From Acidobacteriota bacterium (GTDB lineage Bacteria; Actinomycetota; Acidimicrobiia; Spongiisociales; ZC4RG35): DNA of 42,101 bases. A program made the translations under genes and the position numbers. This document shows, piece after piece, positions 27,457 to 36,329 of this stretch (its first letter is position 1; every line of letters starts with the position of its first letter). Location of the stretch: NCBI GenBank assembly GCA_022573225.1, contig JACZUI010000020.1:1-42101 (forward strand), written 5' to 3'. The notes under the pieces were generated by a model. It made no database searches. It had not been told where the DNA came from and saw only the letters and a program-made list of their open reading frames with translations.

Positions 27457-27861
27457 TCAGCCGAAGAAGATTCCCAACTCGCGAGCGGCGCTGTCCGAGC
27501 TGTCGGAACCGTGGACCAAGTTGTGAGTGACGGCGAGGCCGTAGTCACCACGAATGGTTCCGGCGGCCGCCTTTTTGGGGTCGGTCACTCCCATGAGATC
27601 CCGGCACACGTTCACAGCGCCCTCTCCGGACCACTCCATCGCAACCACCGGGCCCGAGGTGACGAACTCCAGCAGTTCAGGAAAGAAAGGCTTCTCAACG
27701 TGTTCTGCATAGTGGCGAAGGGCCAGAGGCTCGTCGATGTGGAGCCGGCGAATCTTCTCCAGATTCAAACCTTTTCGCTCAAAACGGGAAATGATCTCGC
27801 CGATCAAGCCTCGCGCCACGCCGTCGGGCTTGATCATGACAAATGTGTGTTCGGTAGCCAT
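27457..27861 (-). CDS. ndk: nucleoside diphosphate kinase
   Basis: Transfers phosphate from ATP to nucleoside diphosphates through a phospho-histidine. The 134 residues run from [20 protein letters not shown] to the active-site stretch [13 protein letters not shown], with the catalytic His in [26 protein letters not shown] is the usual middle region. Length is normal for the short bacterial enzyme. It follows folC by 39 bases, and ndk-mreB proximity is common in Actinobacteria. Confidence 0.97.
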   Translation of the reverse strand: MATEHTFVMIKPDGVARGLIGEIISRFERKGLNLEKIRRLHIDEPLALRHYAEHVEKPFFPELLEFVTSGPVVAMEWSGEGAVNVCRDLMGVTDPKKAAAGTIRGDYGLAVTHNLVHGSDSSDSAARELGIFFG

Positions 27862-27900
27862 TGTGCAGCAGGCTATCTGAGGCCCCGATCCTGAGCGAAG

Positions 27901-29184
27901 TCAGCCGACCAGGATGTCCCGCACCTCGCCCACGAGATAGAGAGAGCCCGTAACCAATACGGCGCCTTCGGGCCCTGCTTCGGCCTTGGCCATGTCGACA
28001 GCGTTCTCCACGTCGTCCGCCACCAACACGGGAATCCCGGACGCGGCGACCCGCTGAGCCAGCTGTGCCGGCTCGATAGCCCGTTCCGACTGGGGAGCGG
28101 TGACGATGACACCATCTGTGATCGACTTGAGCCGCTCCAGCATTGCCTCGACATTCTTGTCCCCCATCACCCCGAGAACGACCTGCCACCGAGTGGTCGG
28201 GAATTCCTCAATGATGGACTCGACGAGAGTGGTGATGCCATCAGCGTTATGGGCGCCATCGAGCATCACCAGAGGACTGCTCGATACCGGCTCCATGCGT
28301 CCGGGGATGAAAGCGATATCCGCAGCGCTCCGAACCGCCTCGCTATCCAGCTTCCGGCCCATAAGAGCCTCTGTGGCGGCAATCGCGGTCGCCAGGTTTC
28401 TCAGCTGATACCGCCCATGGAGCGGAAGGAACACATCTTCATAGATTTCTTCGGCACCCTCGATGGTCAACAGCCAGCCTCCTATGCCCCGGTCGGCGCC
28501 GAGGATCGAGAAATCGCTCCCGTAGTGACGGTGCTGTATGCCAAACTCACGAGCCTTCGACTCGGCCTCCGTCAGCGCATCATCCGGCAGCGGGCCCGTA
28601 ATCAGGATGGACTCCGGGCCGACGATTCCCAACTTCTCCCTTGCGATGGTGGCGACGTCCTCTCCAAGGTATTCCGTGTGCTCGATCCCGATGCTGGTCA
28701 CGACACAAACCTCGGCATCGACGACATTGGTGGCATCCAGACGGCCACCTAGGCCGACCTCCAGCACTGCGGCGTTGACCGCCTGATCGGCGAAGAAAGC
28801 AAAGGCTGCCGCCGTGGTCAACTCGAAATATGTGCTCGCATCCGACCCCTGGGTCTCGAGGACGTCGGCGAAGGCGGCCGCGTCGGATACGGCTAGAGCG
28901 AATTCCTCTTGGGTGGCGAACCGCCCGTTGACGGCGAGACGCTCCTCGACCTTCTGGAGGTGGGGCGAGGTGTAGGTACCGGTATTGAGGTCGTGTGCCA
29001 CCAGCAGCCATGTCGCGAGACGAGCAGTGGACGTCTTGCCGTTGGTGCCGGCTATGTGAATGACTGGGTAGCCCTCGTCGGGACGGCCCATGGCGTCGAG
29101 CAGCGCGTTGATCCTGTCGAGGCCGGGCTTGATTCCCTGACCGATATGGGAGTTCAGGTAGGAAACGGATTCGTCGTAGTTCAT
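27901..29184 (-). CDS. folC: folylpolyglutamate / dihydrofolate synthase
   Basis: Adds glutamate to folates, and in bifunctional forms makes dihydrofolate from dihydropteroate. The 427 residues show the Mur-ligase fold: P-loop HIAGTNGKTSTARL, the family-specific TYTSPHLQKVEERLAVNG, a lysine loop region (VVTSIGIEHTEYLG) and the C-terminal VMLDGAHNADGI. valS, often upstream, is absent. No Shine-Dalgarno is seen. A strong hairpin at 29191-29216 ends 6 bases before the ATG. Confidence 0.95.
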   Translation of the reverse strand: MNYDESVSYLNSHIGQGIKPGLDRINALLDAMGRPDEGYPVIHIAGTNGKTSTARLATWLLVAHDLNTGTYTSPHLQKVEERLAVNGRFATQEEFALAVSDAAAFADVLETQGSDASTYFELTTAAAFAFFADQAVNAAVLEVGLGGRLDATNVVDAEVCVVTSIGIEHTEYLGEDVATIAREKLGIVGPESILITGPLPDDALTEAESKAREFGIQHRHYGSDFSILGADRGIGGWLLTIEGAEEIYEDVFLPLHGRYQLRNLATAIAATEALMGRKLDSEAVRSAADIAFIPGRMEPVSSSPLVMLDGAHNADGITTLVESIIEEFPTTRWQVVLGVMGDKNVEAMLERLKSITDGVIVTAPQSERAIEPAQLAQRVAASGIPVLVADDVENAVDMAKAEAGPEGAVLVTGSLYLVGEVRDILVG

Positions 29185-29190
29185 GAGAGA

Positions 29191-29216
29191 GGCCCCGGGA
29201 GGTTAATCCCGGGGCC
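29191..29216 (-). terminator. strong hairpin between the surface-protein gene and folC
   Basis: GGCCCCGGGA (29191-29200) pairs perfectly with TCCCGGGGCC (29207-29216) around GGTTAA. On the minus strand it follows the surface-protein stop and is followed by TCTCTC, then the folC ATG at 29184. A 10-bp GC-rich stem suits a terminator, but its position blocks the place where a folC ribosome site would be. Confidence 0.6.
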
Positions 29217-29265
29217 CTTCTACTTCTCTGAGGTAAGGCCTACGCCTCGCCTTCCTCGATGTTGT

Positions 29266-30072
29266 TCAGTCCTCGATACGCCTTGCTCCGAGGACTACGA
29301 GTAGTCCAGCTGCCAGCAGTGACACCGCAAACGGAATCAGTGCTCCGCTCCTCGGGCCGGTGAACGGAAGCGTCACTGGCGCCACTGCCACTGTGGTAGT
29401 GGTGGTCGGTGCCACGGTGGTGGTAGTCACGACCTCGGGGAGGATTTCGTCCGGCGGCGGCGGCGGTGTGGTCGGCGGTGTGGTCGTCGGCGCTGTCGTC
29501 GGCGGTGTGGTCGTCGGCGCTGTCGTCGGCGGGGTGGTCGTCGGCGCTGTCGTCGGCGGCGTGGTGGTCGTCACCGGCTCGAAGTAGCAGAACGAGATGT
29601 GACTCAGGCCATACCACATCTGGCTGCCGTCGTTGAACGGAGAATGGAGATGGAAGTCGCTTGAATCGACCGGGTTGTAGGTGTACACGTTGGCGTTGGG
29701 ACCGCCCTTCACCACGATCACATCCACAGGAAAGTTGGTGGTGAAGTCGAACTCCGGCCCATCGCCCGTCACGCGAGTGAACAGGTTGACCTCCAGCACA
29801 CCGTCGGTATGGAAGCTCGCACCCGGGTATATGTCCTGAATCTCCCCCGGTGTACCGTCCGGTGGGATCTTGAACTCGATCCCGCCTTGGGTGAAATCAC
29901 CACAGTCTGGGTTTCCTTCGACGGTCTCCAGGGACCCCTTCGTTGCCTGCTCTGCCGACGCCGGGATGGTCAATAGCACCAACGAGAAAATCGTCCCTAG
30001 TAGCACCAGCAGCCCGGCCAAATGCCTCGTTTGAGTTGCCTCGCCGGTGGGCGTGGCGTATAGCCCCTTCAT
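29266..30072 (-). CDS. secreted cell-wall surface protein with LPFTG sorting signal
   Basis: The 268 residues have a long signal sequence (LAGLLVLLGTIFSLVLLTIPASAEQ). A globular domain of about 120 residues with VVKGGPNANVYTYNP and FHLHSPFNDGSQMWYGLSHI follows. Then comes a Thr/Pro stalk made of 9-residue repeats (TTTPPTTAP) and a C-terminal LPFTG motif, hydrophobic helix and short basic tail (GARRIED). This is a classic sortase substrate. The domain recalls extracellular proteins that show a structured His/Ser surface, but I do not recognise it. TAGGAAAT precedes the ATG. No sortase gene is nearby. Confidence 0.85.
   Translation of the reverse strand: MKGLYATPTGEATQTRHLAGLLVLLGTIFSLVLLTIPASAEQATKGSLETVEGNPDCGDFTQGGIEFKIPPDGTPGEIQDIYPGASFHTDGVLEVNLFTRVTGDGPEFDFTTNFPVDVIVVKGGPNANVYTYNPVDSSDFHLHSPFNDGSQMWYGLSHISFCYFEPVTTTTPPTTAPTTTPPTTAPTTTPPTTAPTTTPPTTPPPPPDEILPEVVTTTTVAPTTTTTVAVAPVTLPFTGPRSGALIPFAVSLLAAGLLVVLGARRIED
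29455..29575 (-). repeat. 27-bp repeats encoding the TTTPPTTAP stalk
   Basis: Units of 27 bases built on GTCGTCGGCGCTGTCGTCGG occur about three to four times with few changes. They encode the 9-residue stalk repeat of the surface protein. Such tracts change length by slippage and can vary between strains. Confidence 0.8.
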
Positions 30073-30221
30073 ATTTCCTATCCCTTTCGTTCAGCGCACG
30101 GGACAGGCCGGTCTCACCACTGGCTCCACCAGACCCAGGTGACCGAATTAGCGGGTCTTGGCTTCAACGCCTCCCATATTTCCCATTTTTTCAGTGGGTT
30201 GACCACTCAGAGTGATCGCTG

Positions 30222-30245
30222 CCCTCCATAATGCTTCATGGAGGG
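30222..30245. promoter_or_regulatory. perfect hairpin in the clpX / surface-gene spacer
   Basis: CCCTCCAT (30222-30229) and ATGGAGGG (30238-30245) form an 8-bp stem around an 8-base loop. The 292-base spacer 30073-30364 between clpX and the surface gene otherwise holds only short, implausible open frames. The hairpin lacks a T-run, so it may end clpX transcripts weakly or be a protein-binding palindrome. Confidence 0.4.
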
Positions 30246-30364
30246 TGGCGTGTCAACTGGTCAATTGACTCGTACCCAAATAACCTCGGAGAACCTACAC
30301 GCTACGGCGGAGTTGTGCGCTCGAAAATGGATGGGTCTCGAGACTCAATTCGCCTTCTGGCAGG

Positions 30365-31627
30365 TCAGGCGGTCTTCTCGGTCGGCTCGGCCGGTTCTCG
30401 CGCCGGCACCAACGTCGGGTTGACCTTGTTGGCCACCACTTCCCGATCGATGAGAACCTGGTGAACGTCATCACGGGAGGGCAGGTCGTACATGGTGTTG
30501 AGAAGGACCTCTTCGAGGATTGACCGAAGGCCTCTCGCCCCGGTTCCCCGTTTCAGCGCTAACTCCGAGATCTCTTCAAGCGAGTCTGGGGTGAACACCA
30601 GTTCGACATCGTCCATCTCGAGCATCCGGGCGTACTGCTTGGTGAGGGCGTTCTTCGGCTCGGTGAGGATTTCGATCAAGGCCTCGATATCCAGATCCTC
30701 GACAGTGGCCATCACCGGTAGTCGGCCGATGAACTCAGGGATCAGACCGAATTTCATCAGGTCCTCGGGCATCACCTGGGTAAGCAGCTCGGTCGGTCGC
30801 CCTTCATGACGTGAGCGCACCTCTGCCCCGAATCCAACGCCTCGCTTGCCAACCCTGTTGGCAATGATGTCCTCGAGCCCGCCGAAAGCGCCGGCGCAGA
30901 TAAAAAGGATGTCTGTCGTATCGAATTGGATGAACTCCTGGTGGGGATGCTTGCGTCCCCCTTGTGGCGGCACGGAGGCGACGGTGCCCTCGAGAATCTT
31001 CAGCAGGGCCTGTTGCACGCCCTCACCTGAGACGTCCCGGGTAATCGACGGGTTCTCCGCCTTGCGGGACACTTTGTCGATCTCGTCGATGTAGATGATT
31101 CCCTGCTGGGCCCGGTTCACGTCGTAGTCGGCGGCCTGGAGCAGCTTGAGGAGGATGTTCTCGACATCCTCGCCCACGTACCCGGCTTCGGTGAGACTGG
31201 TGGCGTCGGCTATAGCGAAGGGGACGTTCAGCTGTCGAGCCAGCGTTTGAGCGAGGAGCGTCTTCCCGACCCCGGTCGGGCCGATGAGAAGGATGTTCGA
31301 CTTCTGAAGCTCGACATCGCGCGCCCCGTCGCTACTACGAATTCGCTTGTAGTGGTTGTAGACAGCGACCGACAGCTTCTTCTTCGCGTCATCCTGTCCG
31401 ACGACGTAGTCATCGAGGTAGCTGTAGATCTCGACCGGCTTGGGAAGCTCGGTGAACGAGACCTCTTCGGTGACCGAGAACTCCTCCTCGATGATCTCGT
31501 TGCAGAGATCGATGCATTCGTCGCAGATATAGACGCCGGGGCCGGCGATGAGTTTCTTGACTTGCTTCTGAGACTTGCCGCAGAAGCTGCACTTCAGCAG
31601 CTCACCACCGTCACCGAGTCTTGCCAT
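30365..31627 (-). CDS. clpX: ATP-dependent Clp protease ATP-binding subunit ClpX
   Basis: The unfoldase ring of the ClpXP protease. The 420 residues contain the C4 zinc-binding domain ([20 protein letters not shown] with CDECIDLC), Walker A ([19 protein letters not shown]), Walker B ([13 protein letters not shown]), the pore loop ([11 protein letters not shown]) and the sensor 2 region with [25 protein letters not shown] is typical. It follows clpP by 20 bases in a tig-clpP-clpX unit. Confidence 0.97.
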   Translation of the reverse strand: MARLGDGGELLKCSFCGKSQKQVKKLIAGPGVYICDECIDLCNEIIEEEFSVTEEVSFTELPKPVEIYSYLDDYVVGQDDAKKKLSVAVYNHYKRIRSSDGARDVELQKSNILLIGPTGVGKTLLAQTLARQLNVPFAIADATSLTEAGYVGEDVENILLKLLQAADYDVNRAQQGIIYIDEIDKVSRKAENPSITRDVSGEGVQQALLKILEGTVASVPPQGGRKHPHQEFIQFDTTDILFICAGAFGGLEDIIANRVGKRGVGFGAEVRSRHEGRPTELLTQVMPEDLMKFGLIPEFIGRLPVMATVEDLDIEALIEILTEPKNALTKQYARMLEMDDVELVFTPDSLEEISELALKRGTGARGLRSILEEVLLNTMYDLPSRDDVHQVLIDREVVANKVNPTLVPAREPAEPTEKTA

Positions 31628-31647
31628 CTTCTAAGAAACCTCCAGAG

Positions 31648-32265
31648 CTAGGACGAGGCTACCGCGGTAAGTTCGCGACGGGTGAGAATTCCGTCGATGA
31701 CCCCGTAATCCTTGGCCTCGTTGGCCAGCATCCAGTAGTCACGCTCGGTGTCATCGGTGACCTTCTCGATCGTCTGGCCGGTGTGCTTGGCGAGAATCTC
31801 GTTGAGCTGCTCACGCATCTGCACGATCAGTTTGGCCTGGATCTCAATATCGCTCGCCTGACCCTGAGCGGCGCCATGCGGCTGGTGCAGCATGATTCTT
31901 GCGTGTGGCAAGGCGAAGCGCTTGCCCTTTTGGCCCCCGGCGAGGATGACCGCCGCTGCCGAAGCCGCCATGCCCATGCACACCGTGCTCACCTCGGGCT
32001 TTATGTACTGCACAGTGTCGTAGATCGCGAAAAGCGAAGTGATCGATCCACCCGGAGAGTTGATGTAGAGGAAGATGTCCTTGTCGGGATCCTCCGACTC
32101 GAGGTGGAGGAGCTGGGCCATGACCAGGTTGGCAATGGTGTCGTCGATTGGCATTCCCAGGAAAATGATCCGGTCCTTGAGCAGCCTGCTGTATATGTCG
32201 AAGTAGCGCTCTCCCCGACTGGTTTGCTCAAAGACAGTTGGGATCACGTAATTGTCAGCTCTCAT
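31648..32265 (-). CDS. clpP: ATP-dependent Clp protease proteolytic subunit ClpP
   Basis: The serine protease barrel. The 205 residues carry the catalytic Ser in [17 protein letters not shown], the His in [13 protein letters not shown] and the Asp in [32 protein letters not shown] is the usual N-terminal region. Only one clpP is seen here, although Actinobacteria often have two. Its start overlaps the tig stop by 4 bases. Confidence 0.96.
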   Translation of the reverse strand: MRADNYVIPTVFEQTSRGERYFDIYSRLLKDRIIFLGMPIDDTIANLVMAQLLHLESEDPDKDIFLYINSPGGSITSLFAIYDTVQYIKPEVSTVCMGMAASAAAVILAGGQKGKRFALPHARIMLHQPHGAAQGQASDIEIQAKLIVQMREQLNEILAKHTGQTIEKVTDDTERDYWMLANEAKDYGVIDGILTRRELTAVASS

Positions 32266-33680
32266 TTGTCTTCCTCCGAATCGTTCGTTACCACCTCGGC
32301 CTCGACGACCGGTGCCGACTCGCTGTCATCCACCGGGAGCGCCTCGACCACTGCGGCCTCGACTTCATTCACTCTCAAATCCAAATCCACAGGATTGCCG
32401 TCTTCGTCGACCGGGTTGGCCGTCGACAAGATGGCGTCCAGTGCCCTGTTCCTCACAATATCACTGGCCAGTGCCAATTCTCGGCCGCCTTCCTTGAAGG
32501 CCTTCAGATAGGCCACCGGATCGCCCGATTGGGCGGCCAGGGCCTGGAGCGTGCTGGACACGTCCTCCTCCGTCGCCTCGATCTCCTCAGCCCGGGCCAC
32601 GGCCTCGAGCACGAGCTGATTCCGCAACGACGACTCGCCTTGCTGGCGGAGATCGTCGAGAAACTCCTGCTGATCAATGCCCGTCGACTCCAAGTAGTCA
32701 TCGAGGGTTACGTCGCTGTCATCGAGACGATGGACAAACCGATGCAAGAGGTCGTCCATCTCGGCGCGCACCAGGGCTTCCGGCAGCTCGAACTCGACCT
32801 GATCGACCAGCGTGGCGAGGGCACGCTCGGAAAACTGACGTGACACTGCCTGCAACTTGGCGTCGGACAGCTGCTCGCTCAGTTTGTTGTGGAGCTCTTC
32901 GACCGTGTCGAACTCCGTGTTCTCATCGACCCACTCGTCATCGAGGTCGGGGAGGATCCGCTCCTTCACCTCGTTGATCGTCACCTTGAAAGTGACTTCC
33001 TCGTCGGCTCTGTCGCCAAATCCGACCGGAAGCGGCGCCTCGAACTCGAGGAGGTCACCGGCGGTGGCTCCGATGATCTGCTCATCGAGTCCAACGACGA
33101 ACAGACCCGACCCCACCTCGTAGAGAAGATCTGTGGCCTGTGCCTCCTCAACCAGCTCGCCGTTGCTTGCGGCCTCGACGTCGACCGACACGAAGTCACC
33201 TTCCTCGGCGGGTCTCTCGACCTCCTCGACGGTGCCAAACTGCTCCAACATGCGGTTGGTCTGGGCATCGAGCTCTTCGGAGGTGACTTCCGGAGAAGTG
33301 ATCTCGACGTCGCGGTCCTTGAAGTTGGGCAACTCGATGGTCGGCCACAGAGTGACCCGAACCTCGACCTCGACTCCCCCGTCCACGTCGTTGAGGGATT
33401 CGAGTTGCGGGGTGATCGCCGGGCGGATGTCTTCGGTGTTCAGGAGCTCAGTGAGAACCGGCGGCACGAGATCGTCGATGACCTCGCTGCGAAGACGATC
33501 TGCGCCCACAGATGCCTCGATGACCGGAACAGGGGCCTTCCCTGGTCTGAAGCCCGGGATCTTGATCTCCTGGGCAAGCTTTCTCGCAGTCGCCGGCTTG
33601 CCGGCCACGATCTGATCCTCCGATAGTTGGAAGACGACCAGCCGCTCAAATGGGCCGGTCTCGGTCACGTTGGTTGTCAT
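32262..33680 (-). CDS. tig: trigger factor, ribosome-associated chaperone
   Basis: Binds nascent chains at the ribosome exit; its central domain is FKBP-type. The 472 residues contain a ribosome-binding tail ([20 protein letters not shown]), a middle FKBP domain with [12 protein letters not shown] and [14 protein letters not shown], and a helical C-terminal arm. The last 50 residues are very acidic ([20 protein letters not shown]), longer than in many homologues. ATG at 33680 is followed by [10 protein letters not shown]. First gene of the tig-clpP-clpX unit. Confidence 0.95.
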   Translation of the reverse strand: MTTNVTETGPFERLVVFQLSEDQIVAGKPATARKLAQEIKIPGFRPGKAPVPVIEASVGADRLRSEVIDDLVPPVLTELLNTEDIRPAITPQLESLNDVDGGVEVEVRVTLWPTIELPNFKDRDVEITSPEVTSEELDAQTNRMLEQFGTVEEVERPAEEGDFVSVDVEAASNGELVEEAQATDLLYEVGSGLFVVGLDEQIIGATAGDLLEFEAPLPVGFGDRADEEVTFKVTINEVKERILPDLDDEWVDENTEFDTVEELHNKLSEQLSDAKLQAVSRQFSERALATLVDQVEFELPEALVRAEMDDLLHRFVHRLDDSDVTLDDYLESTGIDQQEFLDDLRQQGESSLRNQLVLEAVARAEEIEATEEDVSSTLQALAAQSGDPVAYLKAFKEGGRELALASDIVRNRALDAILSTANPVDEDGNPVDLDLRVNEVEAAVVEALPVDDSESAPVVEAEVVTNDSEEDK

Positions 33681-33718
33681 TGGGTTCCTTGGTGAATAGC
33701 AGGGTCATTACCTGATTC

Positions 33719-33748
33719 GTGAACGCCCGGCGACTGCCGAGCGTTCAC
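33719..33748 (-). terminator. hairpin between tRNA-His and tig
   Basis: GTGAACGC (33719-33726) pairs with GCGTTCAC (33741-33748), a perfect 8-bp stem with further pairing inside (CGGC/GCCG). It lies 8 bases beyond the 3' end of tRNA-His and 39 bases before tig, where a tRNA-operon terminator is expected. Confidence 0.55.
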
Positions 33749-33755
33749 CTCTTCG

Positions 33756-33831
33756 GGTGACCGACGGGACTTGAACCCGCGACCTCCAGGGCCACAACCT
33801 GGCGCTCTAACCGGGCTGAGCTACGGCCACC
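33756..33831 (-). tRNA. tRNA-His(GTG)
   Basis: Acceptor GTGGCCG/CGGTCAC with the His-specific extra 5' G opposite C73. The anticodon loop is TTGTGGC, anticodon GTG. CCA is not encoded. Last of four tRNAs on the minus strand. Confidence 0.95.
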
Positions 33832-33852
33832 ATGTTGAATGGGTCGTCCTTG

Positions 33853-33926
33853 CGCCCCCGGGAGGACTCGAACCCCCAACCTACGGATTAGAAGTCCGTC
33901 GCTCTATCCGGTTGAGCTACGAGGGC
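33853..33926 (-). tRNA. tRNA-Arg(TCT)
   Basis: Acceptor GCCCTCG/CGGGGGC, anticodon stem ACGGA/TCCGT, loop CTTCTAA, anticodon TCT for AGA and AGG codons. Discriminator G. It lies 21 bases from tRNA-His in the same transcript. Confidence 0.94.
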
Positions 33927-33962
33927 AAGGGTGTGAGTATCACCCCGGTGGGCAACCCATTC

Positions 33963-34034
<72 letters not shown>

Positions 34035-34058
34035 AGATCCTGAATTGTAAAGCCTCCG

Positions 34059-34133
34059 TCGGGCTGGTCGGACTCGAACCGACGACCTCGACGTCCCAAA
34101 CGTCGCGCGCTAGCCAAGCTGCGCCACAGCCCG
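34059..34133 (-). tRNA. tRNA-Pro(TGG)
   Basis: Acceptor CGGGCTG/CAGCCCG, anticodon stem CGACG/CGTCG, loop TTTGGGA, anticodon TGG. First transcribed of the Pro-Gly-Arg-His cluster. Its upstream DNA is shared with the divergent HTH-LAGLIDADG-like gene. Confidence 0.95.
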
Positions 34134-34192
34134 TATCTGGGGAGGATAATTGGCCCCCGCTTCTTGTCCTACTCGGTTCGTATGTTCGGGCA

Positions 34193-34825
34193 ATGGATGT
34201 GGGAATTGGACTTCGGGAGAGAGTTGGCCGTTGGGATGATCTGTCCCGATGGGAGCGCTCCGAGTTGGGGAAGGAACTCCGTTGGCGCGGACTTTCGTAC
34301 GGAGAGATCATGGATTTGATCCCGGTCAAGAAGTCCACCCTGGCGACCTGGTGTCGGGAGGTGGATCTGACCCAGGACCAGATCGAGGCGATCAGGGACC
34401 GGAGAGCTCCCCTACCTGGCATTCCACGGGACACAAACTGGAAAAGGCGGGAGGAGATTGCCCTCATCAGGCAGATCGCTCGAGAACAGGTCCCCGAACT
34501 CCTAGGGGACACTTTCTGGATAGCAGGCCTGATCATGTACTGGGCAGAGGGTGCCAAGACGAGGAACTTCGTCAGCATGGCGAATACGGACCCGAGGGTG
34601 TTACGGCTCTTCGTGCGTTGGATCTGCACTTACGTCGATCCGACGGCTCAGTTCTCGTTGCATCTTCACCTCCACGAGGGAAACGATGAGGCGGCGGCGC
34701 GACGCTACTGGCGTGGTGAGACAGAGCTCGAGCATGCCAACTTCCACAAGACGTTCATCAAGCCGAAAGGCACCGGCCATCGCAAGAATCACCTCCAACA
34801 TGGGATCTGCACGGTGAAGGTCTGA
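34193..34825 (+). CDS. helix-turn-helix protein with LAGLIDADG-like domain
   Basis: ATG at 34193 follows a TATGTT box by 6 bases, so the mRNA may be leaderless. In-frame sequence further upstream only translates the antisense of tRNAs. The 210 residues begin with a helix-turn-helix (about 30-58, RGLSYGEIMDLIPVKKSTLA). The second part (about 108-205) starts FWIAGLIMYWAEGAKTRN and ends NHLQHGICTVKV, a pattern I associate with a single LAGLIDADG-type repeat. Such folds occur in homing endonucleases and in the regulator WhiA. It stands alone between two tRNA groups. Whether it cuts DNA or regulates is unknown. Confidence 0.7.
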   Translation: MDVGIGLRERVGRWDDLSRWERSELGKELRWRGLSYGEIMDLIPVKKSTLATWCREVDLTQDQIEAIRDRRAPLPGIPRDTNWKRREEIALIRQIAREQVPELLGDTFWIAGLIMYWAEGAKTRNFVSMANTDPRVLRLFVRWICTYVDPTAQFSLHLHLHEGNDEAAARRYWRGETELEHANFHKTFIKPKGTGHRKNHLQHGICTVKV

Positions 34826-34918
34826 AGAGCAGCCGACCCTTGGAACATCATCATGGAATGGATTGACTCGGTCGCCCAGCATTTCTGCCTGGATTCGGCA
34901 ATTGAATAGAATCGCTGC

Positions 34919-34991
34919 GGGCCGCTAGCTCAACTGGCGGAGCAGGGCGCTCTTAACGCCAAGGTTGTGGGTTCGAGTCCCACGCGGCCCA
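34919..34991 (+). tRNA. tRNA-Lys(CTT)
   Basis: Acceptor GGGCCGC/GCGGCCC with discriminator A, anticodon stem GGGCG/CGCCA (last pair weak), loop CTCTTAA, anticodon CTT. Followed at once by a terminator-like hairpin. Confidence 0.93.
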
Positions 34992-34997
34992 CTCAGA

Positions 34998-35027
34998 CCC
35001 CTGGCCATCGCCTGGGGGCTTGTTTTT
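34998..35027 (+). terminator. terminator after tRNA-Lys
   Basis: CCCCTGG (34998-35004) pairs with CCTGGGG (35011-35017), with one mismatch, around CCATCG. It is followed by GCTTGTTTTT, a good rho-independent terminator 7 bases after the tRNA. Confidence 0.7.
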
Positions 35028-35049
35028 CATGGGAGAATGAGAGTCACAC

Positions 35050-35133
35050 GCGGGTGTGGCGGAATTGGTAGACGCGCAGGGTTTAGGACCCTGTGGGAGA
35101 AATCCCGTGGAGGTTCAAGTCCTCTCGCCCGCA
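35050..35133 (+). tRNA. tRNA-Leu(TAG)
   Basis: An 84-base class II tRNA: acceptor GCGGGTG/CGCCCGC, anticodon stem CAGGG/CCCTG, loop TTTAGGA, anticodon TAG, and a long variable arm (TGGGAG...). Its 3' end faces the island B integrase 95 bases away and is the likely attachment site. No second copy of its 3' end is visible to the right. Confidence 0.95.
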
Positions 35134-35199
35134 CTGGCATACTTCCTGGTCAGAGTAGTTTCCTAGCTTCCGACCTTCCGAACAGAGGTTCGACGCGAC

Positions 35200-35221
35200 C
35201 CATCGCGCAACCATCGCGCAA
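35200..35221 (+). repeat. 11-bp tandem repeats between tRNA-Leu and the integrase
   Basis: CCATCGCGCAA occurs twice without a gap (35200-35210 and 35211-35221), with a partial third copy (CCAT). The same motif in reverse orientation, with one extra base, lies at 40583-40603. Likely integrase or directionality-factor arm sites. Confidence 0.6.
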
Positions 35222-35228
35222 CCATTCC

Positions 35229-36329
35229 CTATCGGATGAGTGCTGCGACCAGTTCGGCCGCGTCCCTGTCCATGCCCTCGGTCAAGTGCGAATACCGGTC
35301 GAGCGTGATGGCGATGCTCGAGTGCCCCAGTCTCTCTTGCACCACTTTCGGGTGAGTTCCTGCGGCCAGCGCGATGCTGGCCCATGAGTGTCGCGCCGCA
35401 TGCGGGCCCAGCGGCGTTACTCCGGCTTCGGCAGCCAGTCGCTTTGTGGTTCGGGTGTACCAGTCCGGCGAGACGATGCCACCAAGTTCGTCGGCGACCA
35501 CCAGGTCGTGATTCTCATACGCTGCACCGGCCGCGATCCGCTCTTCGTTCTGTTGCAGTCGATGGGTCCGTAGGACTGCGATGGTCTCGGGGTCGAGGGC
35601 GATAACCCGGCGTGACCGCCGCGATTTCGTCTCACCGATTCGCAACGTCGGTTTGTTGTCCACTGGGACGACCGTATCGACGATGGCGACTCTGTTGTTG
35701 TCCCAGTCGACGCTCTCCCATCGGAGACCCAACAACTCGCTCCTTCTGACACCGGTATTGCACAGCAGCAGCCATGCAGCGTGAAGTCGATGAGTTTTGG
35801 TGTGGCTCAAGAATTGGCGTAACTCGTCGGCACTCCACACTTCCATCTCTTTGCGTTCGGATCGTGGGAGCTCCACACCATCAGCCGGATTTCGGATGAG
35901 AACACCGTCACGGACGGCGTCCTTCAAAGCTTTGTGGAATACCGCGTTGCAGTTTTTGACCGTTTTGGCGCTCAACCCCGATTCGGTGAGTTCCCGGTAG
36001 AAGCCGGAGATGGTCTGCGGAGTCAGCTTCTGGAGTCTCCGAGGTCCGAACGATTTCGTGATTCGGGCGACCTCGTACCTGTATCCGACACGGGTCGTGT
36101 CTGCGATGCTCATTCGCCCGTCCAACCATGATGTCAACCATTCACCGACTGTCATGTCAATGGGTGCGACGTACTCGCTGCGAGCGTGTTTGCTGACGGC
36201 TTCGGCGTGCTTCGCTGCTGCAATCTTCTTGGTGGCGTGACCCCCGGACCATTTTCGAATCCGTTTCCCGTTCCCGTCGAAGCCCAGGTCGATCGAGTAC
36301 GTCCAGGTCCGCCCGCGTTTGATGATCAT
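35229..36329 (-). CDS. int: tyrosine recombinase (integrase), island B
   Basis: From ATG at 36329, which overlaps the stop of the upstream gene (ATGA), the protein is 366 residues and starts IIKRGRTWTYSIDLGFDGNG, the usual arm-binding fold. The core-binding domain is at about 57-150 and the catalytic domain at 165-366. Active-site residues are R195 (TGVRRSELLGL), K235 (ETKSRRSRR), H310 and R313 (HAARHSW), H336 (GHSS) and Y346 (DRYSH), all intact. It points at tRNA-Leu. It is not a close copy of the island A integrase. Confidence 0.94.
   Translation of the reverse strand: MIIKRGRTWTYSIDLGFDGNGKRIRKWSGGHATKKIAAAKHAEAVSKHARSEYVAPIDMTVGEWLTSWLDGRMSIADTTRVGYRYEVARITKSFGPRRLQKLTPQTISGFYRELTESGLSAKTVKNCNAVFHKALKDAVRDGVLIRNPADGVELPRSERKEMEVWSADELRQFLSHTKTHRLHAAWLLLCNTGVRRSELLGLRWESVDWDNNRVAIVDTVVPVDNKPTLRIGETKSRRSRRVIALDPETIAVLRTHRLQQNEERIAAGAAYENHDLVVADELGGIVSPDWYTRTTKRLAAEAGVTPLGPHAARHSWASIALAAGTHPKVVQERLGHSSIAITLDRYSHLTEGMDRDAAELVAALIR

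Noticed and set aside
27318-27551. 77-codon minus-strand frame between mreB and ndk
   Set aside because: Mostly an out-of-frame copy of the end of ndk, with no plausible start.
29455-29575. Regularly repeated 27-base units that might suggest a CRISPR array
   Set aside because: The units are contiguous without spacers and encode an in-frame Thr/Pro stalk.
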